Assembly: GCF_019449565.1 (NCBI RefSeq)
Contig: NZ_JAGRPM010000088.1
Coordinates: 124,001 to 188,000 of the forward strand
Reading direction: 5' to 3'
DNA: 64,000 bases
From: Rhodoblastus sp.
GTDB lineage: Bacteria > Pseudomonadota > Alphaproteobacteria > Rhizobiales > Beijerinckiaceae
Translations under genes and position numbers: made by a program
Shown here: piece by piece, positions 25,750 to 34,591 of the stretch
Numbering within the stretch: the stretch's first letter is position 1
How the letters are laid out: each line of letters opens with the position of its first letter
The notes under the pieces: model-generated
Databases searched by the model: none
Told to the model about the DNA's origin: nothing
The model's input: the letters and a program-made list of their open reading frames with translations, nothing else

Positions 25750-26238
25750 TCAGAGTCTTTCGACGGAAATGCTTTCGATCATCCGCAGGGCCGGATTGAA
25801 GGACACATTGAGCTGATGCGTCCGCCGCGTGGCCCCGAGGTCGAAAACCTCGCGCGGCGTGATCGCGACCATATGCTCGCCGTAGCAGACCGAGACAAAG
25901 CCGCCATGGGGTTCGAGATTTGCGGCCAGCCGGGCGAATAGCGCCGCATATTTCTTGTCGAGATGGATATTGCGCGCCGGTGTGTCGCAATCGATTACGA
26001 GGCATTTGCCTTTGAAATAGGTCACGAAACGCGACCGCGTCGGCTGAAATTCCGGCGGCAGGGAGTCGTCGACTAGCCAAAGGCATTTGAAGTCGCGGCA
26101 TTCCTCCGGCCGGGTTTCATAAATCCTGCAACCCTTGCCGATGTCGCAATGCGGGCACCAGGTCAGGTTTTTTTTCTGGACCGCGCCGACGCCCAGAACC
26201 TTGCAGCATAAACTACAGTCGCCGCAGCTCCGCCCCAT
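25750..26238 (-). CDS. YkgJ-family Cys-cluster (zinc/iron-chelating) protein
   Basis: 162 residues with the family cluster CGDCSLCC (Cys 5, 8, 11, 12) and further cysteines at WCPHC, GCRIYETRPEECRDFKC. These bind a metal, probably zinc or iron; the biological role of the family is unclear. The start ATG 26238 has a GGGAGA site. It is convergent with the RND pump and downstream of the TRAP/hydrolase fusion gene by 80 bp on the same strand. Confidence 0.88.
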   Translation of the reverse strand: MGRSCGDCSLCCKVLGVGAVQKKNLTWCPHCDIGKGCRIYETRPEECRDFKCLWLVDDSLPPEFQPTRSRFVTYFKGKCLVIDCDTPARNIHLDKKYAALFARLAANLEPHGGFVSVCYGEHMVAITPREVFDLGATRRTHQLNVSFNPALRMIESISVERL

Positions 26239-26318
26239 GAAATCTCCCTTCTCTCCTTCGACCCACGATAATATACGCGATTTTGCCCCGCTTTGCTCAA
26301 GACGCGGCTTGACGCGTC

Positions 26319-28202
26319 TCAGGGTTCGATCACCCAGTAGGCCGCCCCGGCCTTTTCGCGCGCCGGCAGGCCGCGTCCCGTCGCCGCCGTCTCGCGATTG
26401 ACGATCTTCCGGAAATCCTCGATCGCCTTGGGCTCGTCGAAGACATAAGAATGGCCGGACAGGCGGGTGTCGACGGATTCGACGCCCCCGGTCACCAGGA
26501 TATTGGCGCCGCCGCTGCCGGCGCGCGGGGCTTTGTGATAGCTCTCCGAAATCAGGATCGCGCGGTCATATTCCGACGCATAGAGCGTACGCAGCGCCCC
26601 GATCTTGCGGGCCTGGCGCAATTGTTCACGAAAAACATCCTGCGAAATGTCAGGCGCGGCGAAGACGGCGGCGCCAATGCGTATGCTGGACTTCGCCTGC
26701 GCGAATTCGCGCAACATCTGCAAAAGAATGCGGTTGCCCATGCTGTGGGCGACGAAATCGATCTGAAAATCCGGCGCGATCGCCGCGATCTCGCTCACCA
26801 GTTCAGCGAGATGCGGCTCGCTCCAGGCGTTGGAATCCTCGTCATAGGCATAGGAAAAGGCCGAACCCTCCGAGGGCCAGCTCCAGCCGACGATGGCGCC
26901 GTCATAGTCGAGATCCGAAGCCACTTGCAAGGCGCGCCACATCAGGCCGGAGAAATCGATGTTGAAGCCATGGATGACGAAGAGAATCTTGCTGGCGCCT
27001 GCGGCGCGGGTTCGCGCGACGATTTCCCGGGCGCAGTCTTCCACGCCCTTGACGAGGCTGAGGGGCGCGGCCGGCAGACTCGGCTCGCCGGAATGGCGGG
27101 CCGGCGAGCCGAGATAGCCGCAGCTGAACTCGAATGGATCGAGACGGCGGGCGCCGAAGCGGGTCGCCAGATTACCCATCTTTTCGTCATTGCGGTCGGT
27201 CGCGAAGAGCACCGGCGAATTCCGCGCCATTTTCGGCCCGGCGGCGGTCGCGGCGGGCGTCTGGCCGTGAACCTCGATCTCGGCCTTGCGCCACAGCGCG
27301 GTTTCCTCCGTCATCGCCGCTTCGCCGCCGCCGCCCGCGCGCATGGCCAACTCCATCTGGGCGCCATGTTCGAGCTGGTTGAATTCGACATTGGGCGCCT
27401 GAAGGAAGGCGGCCTGGCGCGCCATGAGGCCGGAATTAGCGTCGGCCCGGGCCTGTTCTGCTGCGGTCTTGATCGCGTTCTTCTCGATTTCCCGGGCCCG
27501 CCGCCAGGAATCCGGCGCGGCGGCGAGCAAGCCGGTCTCCTGCCAGCCGATGGTTAGATAGAGCTTGCCATTCATGCTGGCCGCGAAACCGGAGATCTCG
27601 TCGCCGAGATGCGTCTCGATCGCATTGGCGCCGTCGCGCCCCATCGCCGACATCGCGCCAGCCGGATGCGCCCCTGCGGCGGATAGGATCCTGGCGTCGG
27701 GCGCACCGTCCTCGGCCGCGACCTTGAGGCGCGCGAAATCCTCCTCCGAGCGGATCGGCTCATGCGTGAGAAGATAGGCAATGGAATGGGTCCAGATTTT
27801 CAGCGGAAACAGGCCCGACCGGCTGGCGTCGGCGGTCGCCGCCATGCCGAGGAAGGAATCCTGCATCAGAAAGACCTCCTCGGCGGATTTGAACATGAAG
27901 GGCCGGGTCAGCAGCGTCGTCGCCGCGCCTGAATTCTGCAGGGCGCGGCGGTTCTCGCCGTCGAGCGCGAAGACGGCAAGGTCCGCCTCGCCTTTTTCTA
28001 GCGCCGCCAAGGCCTCGGCGTCGCTCGCCACTGGCTTCGGCGCGACGGTCACGCCCGCGCCAGCCAATATCTTGCTGGCCAGCAGGCTTTTCACGAAAAT
28101 GTCTTCCGCGAAGGCCGAGGGCACGGCCAGACGGATTTCCGCCGCGCCGGCCGGGGCGGCGAGGCAAAGCAAGGCGAGGATGACGGCGAGGCGGAGCGGC
28201 AT
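26319..28202 (-). CDS. TRAP solute-binding-like domain fused to DUF900 alpha/beta hydrolase
   Basis: 627-residue secreted protein with signal peptide (MPLRLAVILALLCLAAPAGA). Residues about 21-310 look like a DctP-type TRAP binding protein: IRLAVPSAFAEDIF, then FKSAEEVFLMQDSFLGMAA, then HEPIRSEEDFARLKV. Residues about 330-590 are an alpha/beta hydrolase of the DUF900/COG4782 type with FVIHGFNIDF, the nucleophile elbow AHSMG (Ser487) and a late His (LSGHSYVF). TRAP permease genes are absent from the window. The periplasmic binding half may recognise a ligand that the hydrolase then cleaves, but that is inference. I know no well-studied protein with this domain pair. Confidence 0.85.
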   Translation of the reverse strand: MPLRLAVILALLCLAAPAGAAEIRLAVPSAFAEDIFVKSLLASKILAGAGVTVAPKPVASDAEALAALEKGEADLAVFALDGENRRALQNSGAATTLLTRPFMFKSAEEVFLMQDSFLGMAATADASRSGLFPLKIWTHSIAYLLTHEPIRSEEDFARLKVAAEDGAPDARILSAAGAHPAGAMSAMGRDGANAIETHLGDEISGFAASMNGKLYLTIGWQETGLLAAAPDSWRRAREIEKNAIKTAAEQARADANSGLMARQAAFLQAPNVEFNQLEHGAQMELAMRAGGGGEAAMTEETALWRKAEIEVHGQTPAATAAGPKMARNSPVLFATDRNDEKMGNLATRFGARRLDPFEFSCGYLGSPARHSGEPSLPAAPLSLVKGVEDCAREIVARTRAAGASKILFVIHGFNIDFSGLMWRALQVASDLDYDGAIVGWSWPSEGSAFSYAYDEDSNAWSEPHLAELVSEIAAIAPDFQIDFVAHSMGNRILLQMLREFAQAKSSIRIGAAVFAAPDISQDVFREQLRQARKIGALRTLYASEYDRAILISESYHKAPRAGSGGANILVTGGVESVDTRLSGHSYVFDEPKAIEDFRKIVNRETAATGRGLPAREKAGAAYWVIEP

Positions 28203-28377
28203 GGGTCTGGTCCGGCGTTGAGCAACTGAAATGGATACGCGGAGGCCGTCGCAAAGGTTACATCATTTCACGCGCCGAACTGAACTCGCATCCGAACGCG
28301 CGGCTTTATTCGGCGCTTTTGCGCCAAAACTGGGCCTTTCCATGCCCGTAATTTAGGTTTTGCACAAAAAAGCAGCT

Positions 28378-28394
28378 TGCTCCCTGAGGGAGCA
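28378..28394. promoter_or_regulatory. 17-bp palindrome upstream of rubrerythrin-like gene
   Basis: TGCTCCC and GGGAGCA (7-bp perfect arms around TGA) lie 54 bp before the rubrerythrin-like start, in an A-rich leader. It could be an operator or an RNA hairpin in the leader; no regulator gene is adjacent. Confidence 0.5.
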
Positions 28395-28448
28395 GGAGTA
28401 AGAAAAAAGTCATCGAAAAACGACGCCAGACAGATCGGGAGATATTCG

Positions 28449-28925
28449 ATGCAGACGGTCGAGGAATTTCTGGCCTACACCATTCACCTTGAACAGGAAG
28501 CTGCGGCGCGTTTCGGCGAACTGGCCGACGCCATGGAAGCGGGCGGCAACAAGGAAGTCGGGCAATTGTTCCGCCGCCTGGCGGATTATTCGCGCCTGCA
28601 CCTCGCCGACGCCAAGGCCCGCGCGGGCTTCCGCGACATTCCGGAGATCGCGGCCCAGGATCTCGTATGGCCCGATCTCGAAAGCCCCGAGGCCGCGGCG
28701 ATCTGGGGCGCGGACCCGATGTTGAGCCGTCGCGAGGCGCTCGAAATCGCGCTGGCCGCCGAAAAAGCCGGCCATGATTATTACAAGTCGGTCCTCGACA
28801 GCACGGACGATCCGGAGATCAAGGCCCAGGCCGCCGAATTTGTCAATGAAGAGGCGGAGCATGTCGCCGAGCTGAAAAAATGGATCGCCGCCGCCGACTC
28901 CGTCCAGTCCGCATCGGCCGAGTGA
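28449..28925 (+). CDS. Rubrerythrin-like ferritin-fold protein
   Basis: 158-residue four-helix di-iron protein. Iron-ligand candidates are Glu in HLEQEAAARF and DYSRLHLADAK (first half), and AAEKAGHDYY and FVNEEAEHVAEL (second half, EExxH). The usual rubredoxin tail is missing, so this is the short form. The start MQTVEEFLAYT at 28449 has site GGGAGA; an upstream in-frame start at 28377 is less likely. Probable role: handling of peroxide or iron in the cytoplasm. It is transcribed alone, with an upstream palindrome. Confidence 0.87.
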   Translation: MQTVEEFLAYTIHLEQEAAARFGELADAMEAGGNKEVGQLFRRLADYSRLHLADAKARAGFRDIPEIAAQDLVWPDLESPEAAAIWGADPMLSRREALEIALAAEKAGHDYYKSVLDSTDDPEIKAQAAEFVNEEAEHVAELKKWIAAADSVQSASAE

Positions 28926-29015
28926 GCGGGAGGCTGCGTGGCGCGTCAATAAGTTTGCGCTGCGGCCGTCTCATGCGCTAATCAGCCGGGACCTGTTTTC
29001 CCGCCCCGGCTTGTC

Positions 29016-30596
29016 ATGAAAAATATAGATCCCGTCGCGCGTCGGCGCACCTTCGCCATTATTTCGCATCCCGACGCCGGCAAGACCACGCTCACCGAAA
29101 AGCTGCTGCTGTTCGGCGGCGCGATCCAGCTCGCGGGCGAGGTGCGCGCCAAGGCCAACCGCCGTCAGACCCGCTCGGACTGGATGGGCATCGAGCGGGA
29201 GCGCGGCATTTCGGTGGTCACCTCCGTGATGACCTTCGAATATGGCGACTGCGTCTATAACCTGCTCGACACGCCCGGCCACGAGGACTTCTCCGAAGAC
29301 ACCTATCGCACGCTGACGGCGGTCGACAGCGCGATCATGGTGATCGACGCCGCCAAGGGCATCGAGGCGCGCACGCGAAAACTGTTCGAAGTCTGCCGGC
29401 TGCGCGACATTCCGATCATCACTTTCGTCAACAAGATGGACCGCGAGTCGCGCGACGTTTTCGACCTGCTTGACGAAATCGAGAAAACGCTGGCGCTCGA
29501 CACCGTGGCGCTGACCTGGCCGATCGGGCGCGGCCGAAGCTTCGCCGGAACCTATGATCTGCGCGCCAATATCGTGCGCCGACTGGAAGAGGACGCGGAG
29601 CCGATCAAGGTCTCCGGCCCGGACGATCCGAAAATCGAGGAAATCTCATCGACGGCGGACGCGCTGCTGGCGGCCGAGGAAATCGAGCTGGCGCGCGAGG
29701 CGCAAAAGCCTTTCGACGTCGCGGCCTTTCTCGAAGGCCATCTCACGCCAGTCTTCTTCGGCTCGGCGCTGAAGAAATTCGGCGTGCAGGACCTAATTGA
29801 CGCGCTCGCCGAATTCGCCCCGCCGCCGCAGCCCGTCGCCGCATCGACCCGCACGGTCGATCCGCGCGAGAACAAGATGACCGGCTTCGTGTTCAAGATT
29901 CAGGCGAATATGGACCCCAACCACCGCGACCGCATCGCCTTTCTGCGCGTGACCTCGGGCAGGCTGCTGCGCGGCATGAAGGCGCGGCTGTCGCGCACCG
30001 GCAAGAATATCGCGCTCAACGCGCCGCAATTCTTCTTTGCGCAGGACCGCCAGCTGGCCGAAGAGGCTTTTGCGGGCGATGTGGTCGGTATTCCCAATCA
30101 CGGCGCGCTGCGCATCGGCGACACCTTGACCGAGGGGGAGAATCTGGTCTTTCGCGGCGTGCCCAGCTTCGCGCCCGAAATTCTACACCGCGTAAAACTC
30201 GGCGACGCCATGAAGGCCAAGAAATTGCGCGAGGCCTTGCAGCAGATGGCGGAGGAGGGCGTGGTGCAGCTCTTTTTGCCGCATGACGGATCGCCCGCCA
30301 TGGTCGGCGTCGTCGGCGCGCTGCAACTCGACGTGCTGAGCGAACGCCTGCAAGCGGAATATGGCCTGCCGGTCAGTTTCGAGACCAGTCGGTTCGAAAT
30401 CTGCCGCTGGGTGAGCGCCGACGATACGGCCGAGCTGGAGAAATTCGTGCGCGCCTATCCCTCGTCCATGGCCAATGATCTCGACGGCGCGCCTGTCTTC
30501 CTCGCGCAATCGGCATTCAACCTGCGCTACGACCAGGAGCGCTGGCCGGCGATCAAGTTCGACGACATCAAGGATTACCAGGTCGGCAAGGCTTGA
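29016..30596 (+). CDS. prfC: Peptide chain release factor 3
   Basis: 526-residue translational GTPase that recycles RF1/RF2 from the ribosome. The G1 motif HPDAGKTT (18-25), G3 DTPGHED and G4 NKMD are all visible, as is the RF3-specific WMGIERERGISVVTSVMTFEY. Domain II starts around FKIQANMDPNHRDR. Length is normal for the family. Start ATG 29016. A long AT-rich gap follows. Confidence 0.96.
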   Translation: MKNIDPVARRRTFAIISHPDAGKTTLTEKLLLFGGAIQLAGEVRAKANRRQTRSDWMGIERERGISVVTSVMTFEYGDCVYNLLDTPGHEDFSEDTYRTLTAVDSAIMVIDAAKGIEARTRKLFEVCRLRDIPIITFVNKMDRESRDVFDLLDEIEKTLALDTVALTWPIGRGRSFAGTYDLRANIVRRLEEDAEPIKVSGPDDPKIEEISSTADALLAAEEIELAREAQKPFDVAAFLEGHLTPVFFGSALKKFGVQDLIDALAEFAPPPQPVAASTRTVDPRENKMTGFVFKIQANMDPNHRDRIAFLRVTSGRLLRGMKARLSRTGKNIALNAPQFFFAQDRQLAEEAFAGDVVGIPNHGALRIGDTLTEGENLVFRGVPSFAPEILHRVKLGDAMKAKKLREALQQMAEEGVVQLFLPHDGSPAMVGVVGALQLDVLSERLQAEYGLPVSFETSRFEICRWVSADDTAELEKFVRAYPSSMANDLDGAPVFLAQSAFNLRYDQERWPAIKFDDIKDYQVGKA

Positions 30597-30930
30597 GGAC
30601 ATGCGCCGTCGCGCCACGCAAGCTTGGTCCGAAGCGGCGGGAATGCGCCCAAAAGCCGGCGCGCTCCTGCAGTGAAAAATTTACTATGCCGTTGATTTGA
30701 ATAAAATTTTCTGCAGCATCAAAATGTGTCATTTTAAAACACGCGCCATTTCCGGCGTTTTCAATTGATCCAGACAAGTATTCATTTGAAACAGGTTTGC
30801 ATTGGAAAGGCTTAAAAGACTTATTTCGAGCACGTTAAACGACAAAAGTGGTGTTTTTGCCCTGCATTGAAAATAGTTTTTGCATGGCTAGATTGCATTC
30901 CACAAGACAAAACCTTGCGGAGTGGTCTCA
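30597..30930. other. 334-bp AT-rich gap between prfC and wecG-like gene
   Basis: From about 30665 to 30860 the sequence is strongly AT-rich against GC-rich neighbours, with several A/T runs (for example ATAAAATTTT at 30700-30711). No gene is seen. It is likely a promoter/regulatory region for the glycosyltransferase-like gene. A ribosome site (GGAG) lies at 30919-30922. Confidence 0.5.
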
Positions 30931-31827
30931 ATGTATCGGGATGGCGCGCCACATGATGCCGTCGCTCACGTCGACGGGCATGCGATCAATATTTGCACGC
31001 TTGATGACGCCGTCGCCTGTGTGCGGGCGCGCCTGAGGGCTCGCAGAGGTTTCAATTTCGCCACGCTCAATCTCGATCATCTGGTCAAGCTGCGTTCGGA
31101 TTCGGCTTTCGGCGCGGCTTATGAGCGGATGAATTTCGTATCGGCCGACGGGGCGCCCATCGCCGCCCTGGCGCGTCAGCAGACGGCGGCTGTCCGCCGC
31201 GCCACGGGCGCCGATCTTCTTGTTCCGCTCTGCCGCATGGCGGCGCGCGACAAAATCCCGGTCGCCTTGTTTGGCTCCACGCCCGAAAGCCTTGCGGCGG
31301 CGGCGGATCGGCTGCGGGCGCTGGCGCCCGGGCTCGATGTGGTTTACGTCGCCAGCCCCGCGTTCGGCTTCGATCCCTTCTCCAGCGCGGCGGACGCCGC
31401 CGGCGCGGCGATCGCCGCGAGCGGCGCGCGCCTCTGCTTCGTTTGCCTTGGCGCGCCCAAGCAGGAGCTTTTCGCCGACCGCGTGGCGCGGAGCCATCCC
31501 GAAATTGGATTCGTCTGCGTCGGCGCGGCGGCGGATTTCCAGTCGGGGGCCCAGGTCAGAGCGCCAGTCTTCGTCCAGTCCGTCGGCATGGAATGGGCGT
31601 GGCGCCTCGCGACCCAGCCGCGCCGCATGGCGGGACGCTATTTTCAATGCGCGGCGCTGCTGGCGGGATTGCGGATCGAGCAGAGCCTCGCCTCCCTTCG
31701 CGCGAAGGGCCAGCGGGCGCTCGAATCGGTGCGAAATGGCGTCATAATGTTGTTCCACGGCCACGCGCTCCAGCCGAATGGCGCCGGATGGCCGGTAGAA
31801 AGGCGTTTGGCGCGAAAAGCGCCTTGA
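30931..31827 (+). CDS. WecG/TagA/CpsF-type glycosyltransferase (GT26)
   Basis: 298 residues. Motifs of the family are present: NLDHLVKLR near the N-terminus, FVSADGAPIAAL, the TGADLLVPL acceptor region, and FVCLGAPKQELF in the donor-binding region. These enzymes add a sugar to a lipid-linked intermediate in exopolysaccharide or glycan synthesis. The start ATG 30931 has a GGAG site eight bases upstream; GTG 30922 is three codons earlier. No other polysaccharide gene is in the window, so it stands apart from any cluster here, with an AT-rich promoter of its own. Confidence 0.9.
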   Translation: MYRDGAPHDAVAHVDGHAINICTLDDAVACVRARLRARRGFNFATLNLDHLVKLRSDSAFGAAYERMNFVSADGAPIAALARQQTAAVRRATGADLLVPLCRMAARDKIPVALFGSTPESLAAAADRLRALAPGLDVVYVASPAFGFDPFSSAADAAGAAIAASGARLCFVCLGAPKQELFADRVARSHPEIGFVCVGAAADFQSGAQVRAPVFVQSVGMEWAWRLATQPRRMAGRYFQCAALLAGLRIEQSLASLRAKGQRALESVRNGVIMLFHGHALQPNGAGWPVERRLARKAP

Positions 31828-31880
31828 CGCGCCTGCGGTTCTTTGCGCATCGTCGACCGCGTTCGCAGCCGGGGGATTCC

Positions 31881-32351
31881 ATGCAGCCTACGCGTCGCGC
31901 CATTGTGGCCGCCACCATCTTTTCGTTCTGCGCGAGCTTGGCTTTGTCGCTCTGCGCGGGCGCGGCCGTCGCCCGCCCGCTCCAGCCCGCGGAAGAATTC
32001 TTCACGCTTCCCTATGATGGCAGGATGCCGGCCTGCGACGACTGGATCACGTTGCAGGAGATCGCCGCGCGGCTGCATGACGCCGAAGCCTTCGGCTTCA
32101 ATTCGCCATTGCAGATCACGGGTTTTACCGCCATTCGCGAGACCGGCTTCCGCAGCAATGGCCCCGATCTGGTTCCCCGCCGTTTCTGCGCGGCAAGGGC
32201 CATGTTCAACGACCAGCGCGAGCGGACGCTGAAATATAATCTCATCGAGCGCGGCGGTTTCGCAGGAATCGGCCGCGGCGTCGAATGGTGCGTCATCGGC
32301 CTCGACCGCTATCACGCCTATTCGCCGAATTGCGACGGGGTCGGCCCGTAA
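31881..32351 (+). CDS. Hypothetical secreted protein (156 aa)
   Basis: Begins MQPTRRAIVAATIFSF and shows a signal peptide ending near VARPLQP. The mature part holds three or four cysteines (MPACDDW, RRFCAAR, VEWCVIG, SPNCDG) that could form disulfides in the periplasm. Start ATG 31881 with GGGGGA upstream. I do not recognise a family. It precedes the secreted RNase T2 in the same direction by 25 bp, so the two may be co-expressed envelope proteins. Confidence 0.78.
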   Translation: MQPTRRAIVAATIFSFCASLALSLCAGAAVARPLQPAEEFFTLPYDGRMPACDDWITLQEIAARLHDAEAFGFNSPLQITGFTAIRETGFRSNGPDLVPRRFCAARAMFNDQRERTLKYNLIERGGFAGIGRGVEWCVIGLDRYHAYSPNCDGVGP

Positions 32352-32376
32352 GGCCCCACCGGGCGGCGGGGTGAAG

Positions 32377-33144
32377 ATGAAGCGCCTGCTTGTCGCTGCT
32401 TTGCTGGCCTTCGCTTCGACCCAGGCGCTGGCCGCCAGCGACTGCATTCTCGACAATTGCGCCGACCAAAGGCCCTCGCGGGACGCGCCTGACTCGGCGC
32501 GCGATTCGGCGCCCGCGCAGGACGCCCCGCCGTCGCGGCAATGGCCCGGTCCGCGCGGCGGCGGCGGCGCGCCCTCCGGCGATTTCGATTTCTACGTACT
32601 GGCTTTGTCCTGGTCCCCGGCTTTCTGCACCACGGGCGGGTCGCAGCGGTCACCAGCCCAATGCGCGCCGGGCGCCAATCCCGGCTTCGTCACGCATGGG
32701 CTGTGGCCGCAATATCAGAACGGCTATCCCAGCCGCTGCGGCGGCGATGGCTTCCTGCCTTTTTCGGTCCTGTCCGGACTGGGCGACCTCTATCCCGATC
32801 AGGGTCTCGCCCGTCATGAGTGGCGCCAGCACGGCCTGTGCTCCGGCAAAAGCCCCTCGGGCTACTTCGCCGACGTCCGCGCAGCGCGCGACGCCATCGC
32901 CATCCCCACGGCCTTCAAGGGGCCGCAAGAGGATCGGCAGGTCTCGCCGCTCGACATCCAGCGCGCCTTCATCGACGCCAATCCCCGGCTTCGTCCGGGC
33001 ATGATGGCGGTGGTTTGCCGGCGCGGGACGTTTCAGGAGGCGCGATTCTGCCTGTCGCGGGATCTGCGGTCTTTCGTCGCTTGCCCGGAAGTCGTGCGTC
33101 AAGGCTGCCGCAGCCAGAGCATCGTGATGCCCACCGCGCAATGA
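32377..33144 (+). CDS. Secreted RNase T2 family ribonuclease
   Basis: 255 residues with a clear signal peptide (MKRLLVAALLAFASTQALA). Both catalytic motifs are present: THGLWPQ (His107) and HEWRQHGLC (His147, Glu148, His152). It cleaves RNA non-specifically through a cyclic phosphate intermediate in the periplasm or outside. A low-complexity Pro/Asp-rich linker separates the signal from the catalytic domain. ATG 32377 is preferred; GTG 32371 is two codons earlier. The stop overlaps the start of rlmJ (ATGA), so they are probably translationally coupled. Confidence 0.93.
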   Translation: MKRLLVAALLAFASTQALAASDCILDNCADQRPSRDAPDSARDSAPAQDAPPSRQWPGPRGGGGAPSGDFDFYVLALSWSPAFCTTGGSQRSPAQCAPGANPGFVTHGLWPQYQNGYPSRCGGDGFLPFSVLSGLGDLYPDQGLARHEWRQHGLCSGKSPSGYFADVRAARDAIAIPTAFKGPQEDRQVSPLDIQRAFIDANPRLRPGMMAVVCRRGTFQEARFCLSRDLRSFVACPEVVRQGCRSQSIVMPTAQ

Positions 33145-33977
33145 ACTATCGCCACGAGTTCCATGCGGGCAATTTCGCCGATGTCCTGAAACATGCGGCC
33201 TTGACGCGCGCTCTGCTTTACCTGCGCCGCAAGGACAAGCCGTTCCGCGTCATCGACACCCATGCCGGCGCGGGCCTTTACGATCTCGCGGGGCCGGAGG
33301 CGGCGCGCTCCAACGAGGCGAAGGACGGGATCCTGCGCCTGCTTGACGATCCCGTTCCCGGCGCTGCCGGGGACTTGCTGGCGCCTTATCTCGAAGCGGT
33401 CCGTGCGGCTGGCGCGCCGAAATTTTATCCCGGCTCGCCTTTGATCGCGCAGGCGCTGATGCGCCCGCAAGATCGCGCGGCCTTCTGCGAATTGCTGCCG
33501 CAAGCCGCGCAAGACTTGCGCCGGGCGCTGGGCCGCGACCCGCGCGTCAAGGCCATCGAGATCGACGGCTATACCGGGCTCAAGGCCTATGTCCCGCCGG
33601 TGGAACGGCGCGGTCTCGTGCTGATCGACCCGCCCTTCGAGCGGCGGGACGAATATGAGCGCGCTTTCGACTCGCTTCAGGCCGCGCTGCGCAAATGGCC
33701 GGGCGGGACCTATATGGTCTGGCAGCCGGTGAAGGAGCCGGAGGTGGCGGCGGCCTTCTGCCGCGCCATCGCGGCGGAGGCGCCCGATTGCCTGCGCGTC
33801 GATCTTCAGGTCGAGGCGCCGCAGCCGGGCCGGCCGTTGGCGCGCACCGGGCTGCTGATCGTCAATCCGCCCTATGTGCTTGAACAGGAATTACAAATAC
33901 TTCTTCCCGCGCTGACGCTCGCGCTGGCGCGCGGGCCGGGCGCGGAATTTTTCATGGAGCGTTACGGCGCGGCTTGA
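33141..33977 (+). CDS. rlmJ: 23S rRNA (adenine-2030-N6)-methyltransferase RlmJ
   Basis: 278-residue SAM-dependent methyltransferase. The typical N-terminus MNYRHEFHAGNFADVLKH and the active-site LIDPPFE near the middle (NPPY-like) are visible, and DTHAGAGLYDL is the SAM-binding loop. The ATG start overlaps the stop of the RNase T2 gene. It is odd that a secreted RNase and an rRNA methylase are coupled, but both belong to RNA metabolism. Confidence 0.95.
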   Translation: MNYRHEFHAGNFADVLKHAALTRALLYLRRKDKPFRVIDTHAGAGLYDLAGPEAARSNEAKDGILRLLDDPVPGAAGDLLAPYLEAVRAAGAPKFYPGSPLIAQALMRPQDRAAFCELLPQAAQDLRRALGRDPRVKAIEIDGYTGLKAYVPPVERRGLVLIDPPFERRDEYERAFDSLQAALRKWPGGTYMVWQPVKEPEVAAAFCRAIAAEAPDCLRVDLQVEAPQPGRPLARTGLLIVNPPYVLEQELQILLPALTLALARGPGAEFFMERYGAA

Positions 33978-34257
33978 GCGCGAGGTTTCGCCCGGCGCCT
34001 TGGTTGGAAGAGTCGAGACTTGCCAAGCGACGGATTCTGCCGCAACTTGATTGCAATTGGGGGAGGCTTCGCTTCGGCGAAGGGGCTGACGACAAAAAAA
34101 TGCGCAGCCCGTCTTGCGATAAGAAGCATTTATAAAGCAAGGCGATCCGCCAATCGGCCGACTGTTTCGGACCGGGTGGACTGCATGTTGGAATTGCAAT
34201 CCAGCGCCGCGCCGGCGCCCTGCCCGAACCATCGGCCACGACCGGAGGAAAAGCGTC

Positions 34258-34470
34258 ATGGCGCAAACGGGCACAATCAAGTTTTTCAATGTCGACAAAG
34301 GCTATGGCTTCATCAAGCCCAACGACGGAGGGAGGGATATTTTTGTCCACATCACCGCTGTCGAACAGGCGGGTCTCGCCTCTCTGAACGAGGGCCAGAC
34401 GATCACCTTCGAGATCGAGCCTGACAAGAAGGGGAAGGGGCCAAAGGCGGTCAATCTGCATCTGGAATGA
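34258..34470 (+). CDS. Cold-shock domain protein (CspA-like)
   Basis: 70-residue protein with both RNA-binding motifs (RNP1 KGYGFIK and RNP2 DIFVHI) in a single cold-shock domain. It binds single-stranded RNA and can act as an RNA chaperone. The start ATG 34258 has a strong GGAGGA site. A 280-bp leader precedes it, with a 6-bp-arm hairpin (CTTCGC TTCG GCGAAG, 34067-34082); long structured leaders are usual for csp genes, though its function here is inferred. Confidence 0.95.
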   Translation: MAQTGTIKFFNVDKGYGFIKPNDGGRDIFVHITAVEQAGLASLNEGQTITFEIEPDKKGKGPKAVNLHLE

Positions 34471-34519
34471 TCGCGCGCGGCGGCGCGCGTAAGACGCAAA
34501 GCGTGAAAGACTTGCAGCT

Positions 34520-34563
34520 TGCGCGAGAATTGGTATCGCCTTGGGCGTTCCGATTCTCGCGCA
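34520..34563. promoter_or_regulatory. Inverted repeat between csp and gst genes
   Basis: TGCGCGAGAATTGG (34520-34533) pairs with CCGATTCTCGCGCA (34550-34563), 11 perfect outer pairs and one mismatch in 14. There is a 16-bp spacer and no T-run, so it is more likely an operator or leader hairpin for the GST gene, whose ATG is 28 bp downstream, than a terminator. Confidence 0.6.
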
Positions 34564-34591
34564 GATGTCACGCGCCGCCGGAGTTCGCGCC

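Noticed and set aside
26718..27557. Plus-strand open frame inside the TRAP/hydrolase fusion gene
   Set aside because: Antisense shadow; the minus frame has a signal peptide and catalytic motifs.
34520..34563. Rho-independent terminator of the cold-shock gene
   Set aside because: No T-run after the stem on the plus strand and a 16-base loop; kept as a regulatory inverted repeat instead.
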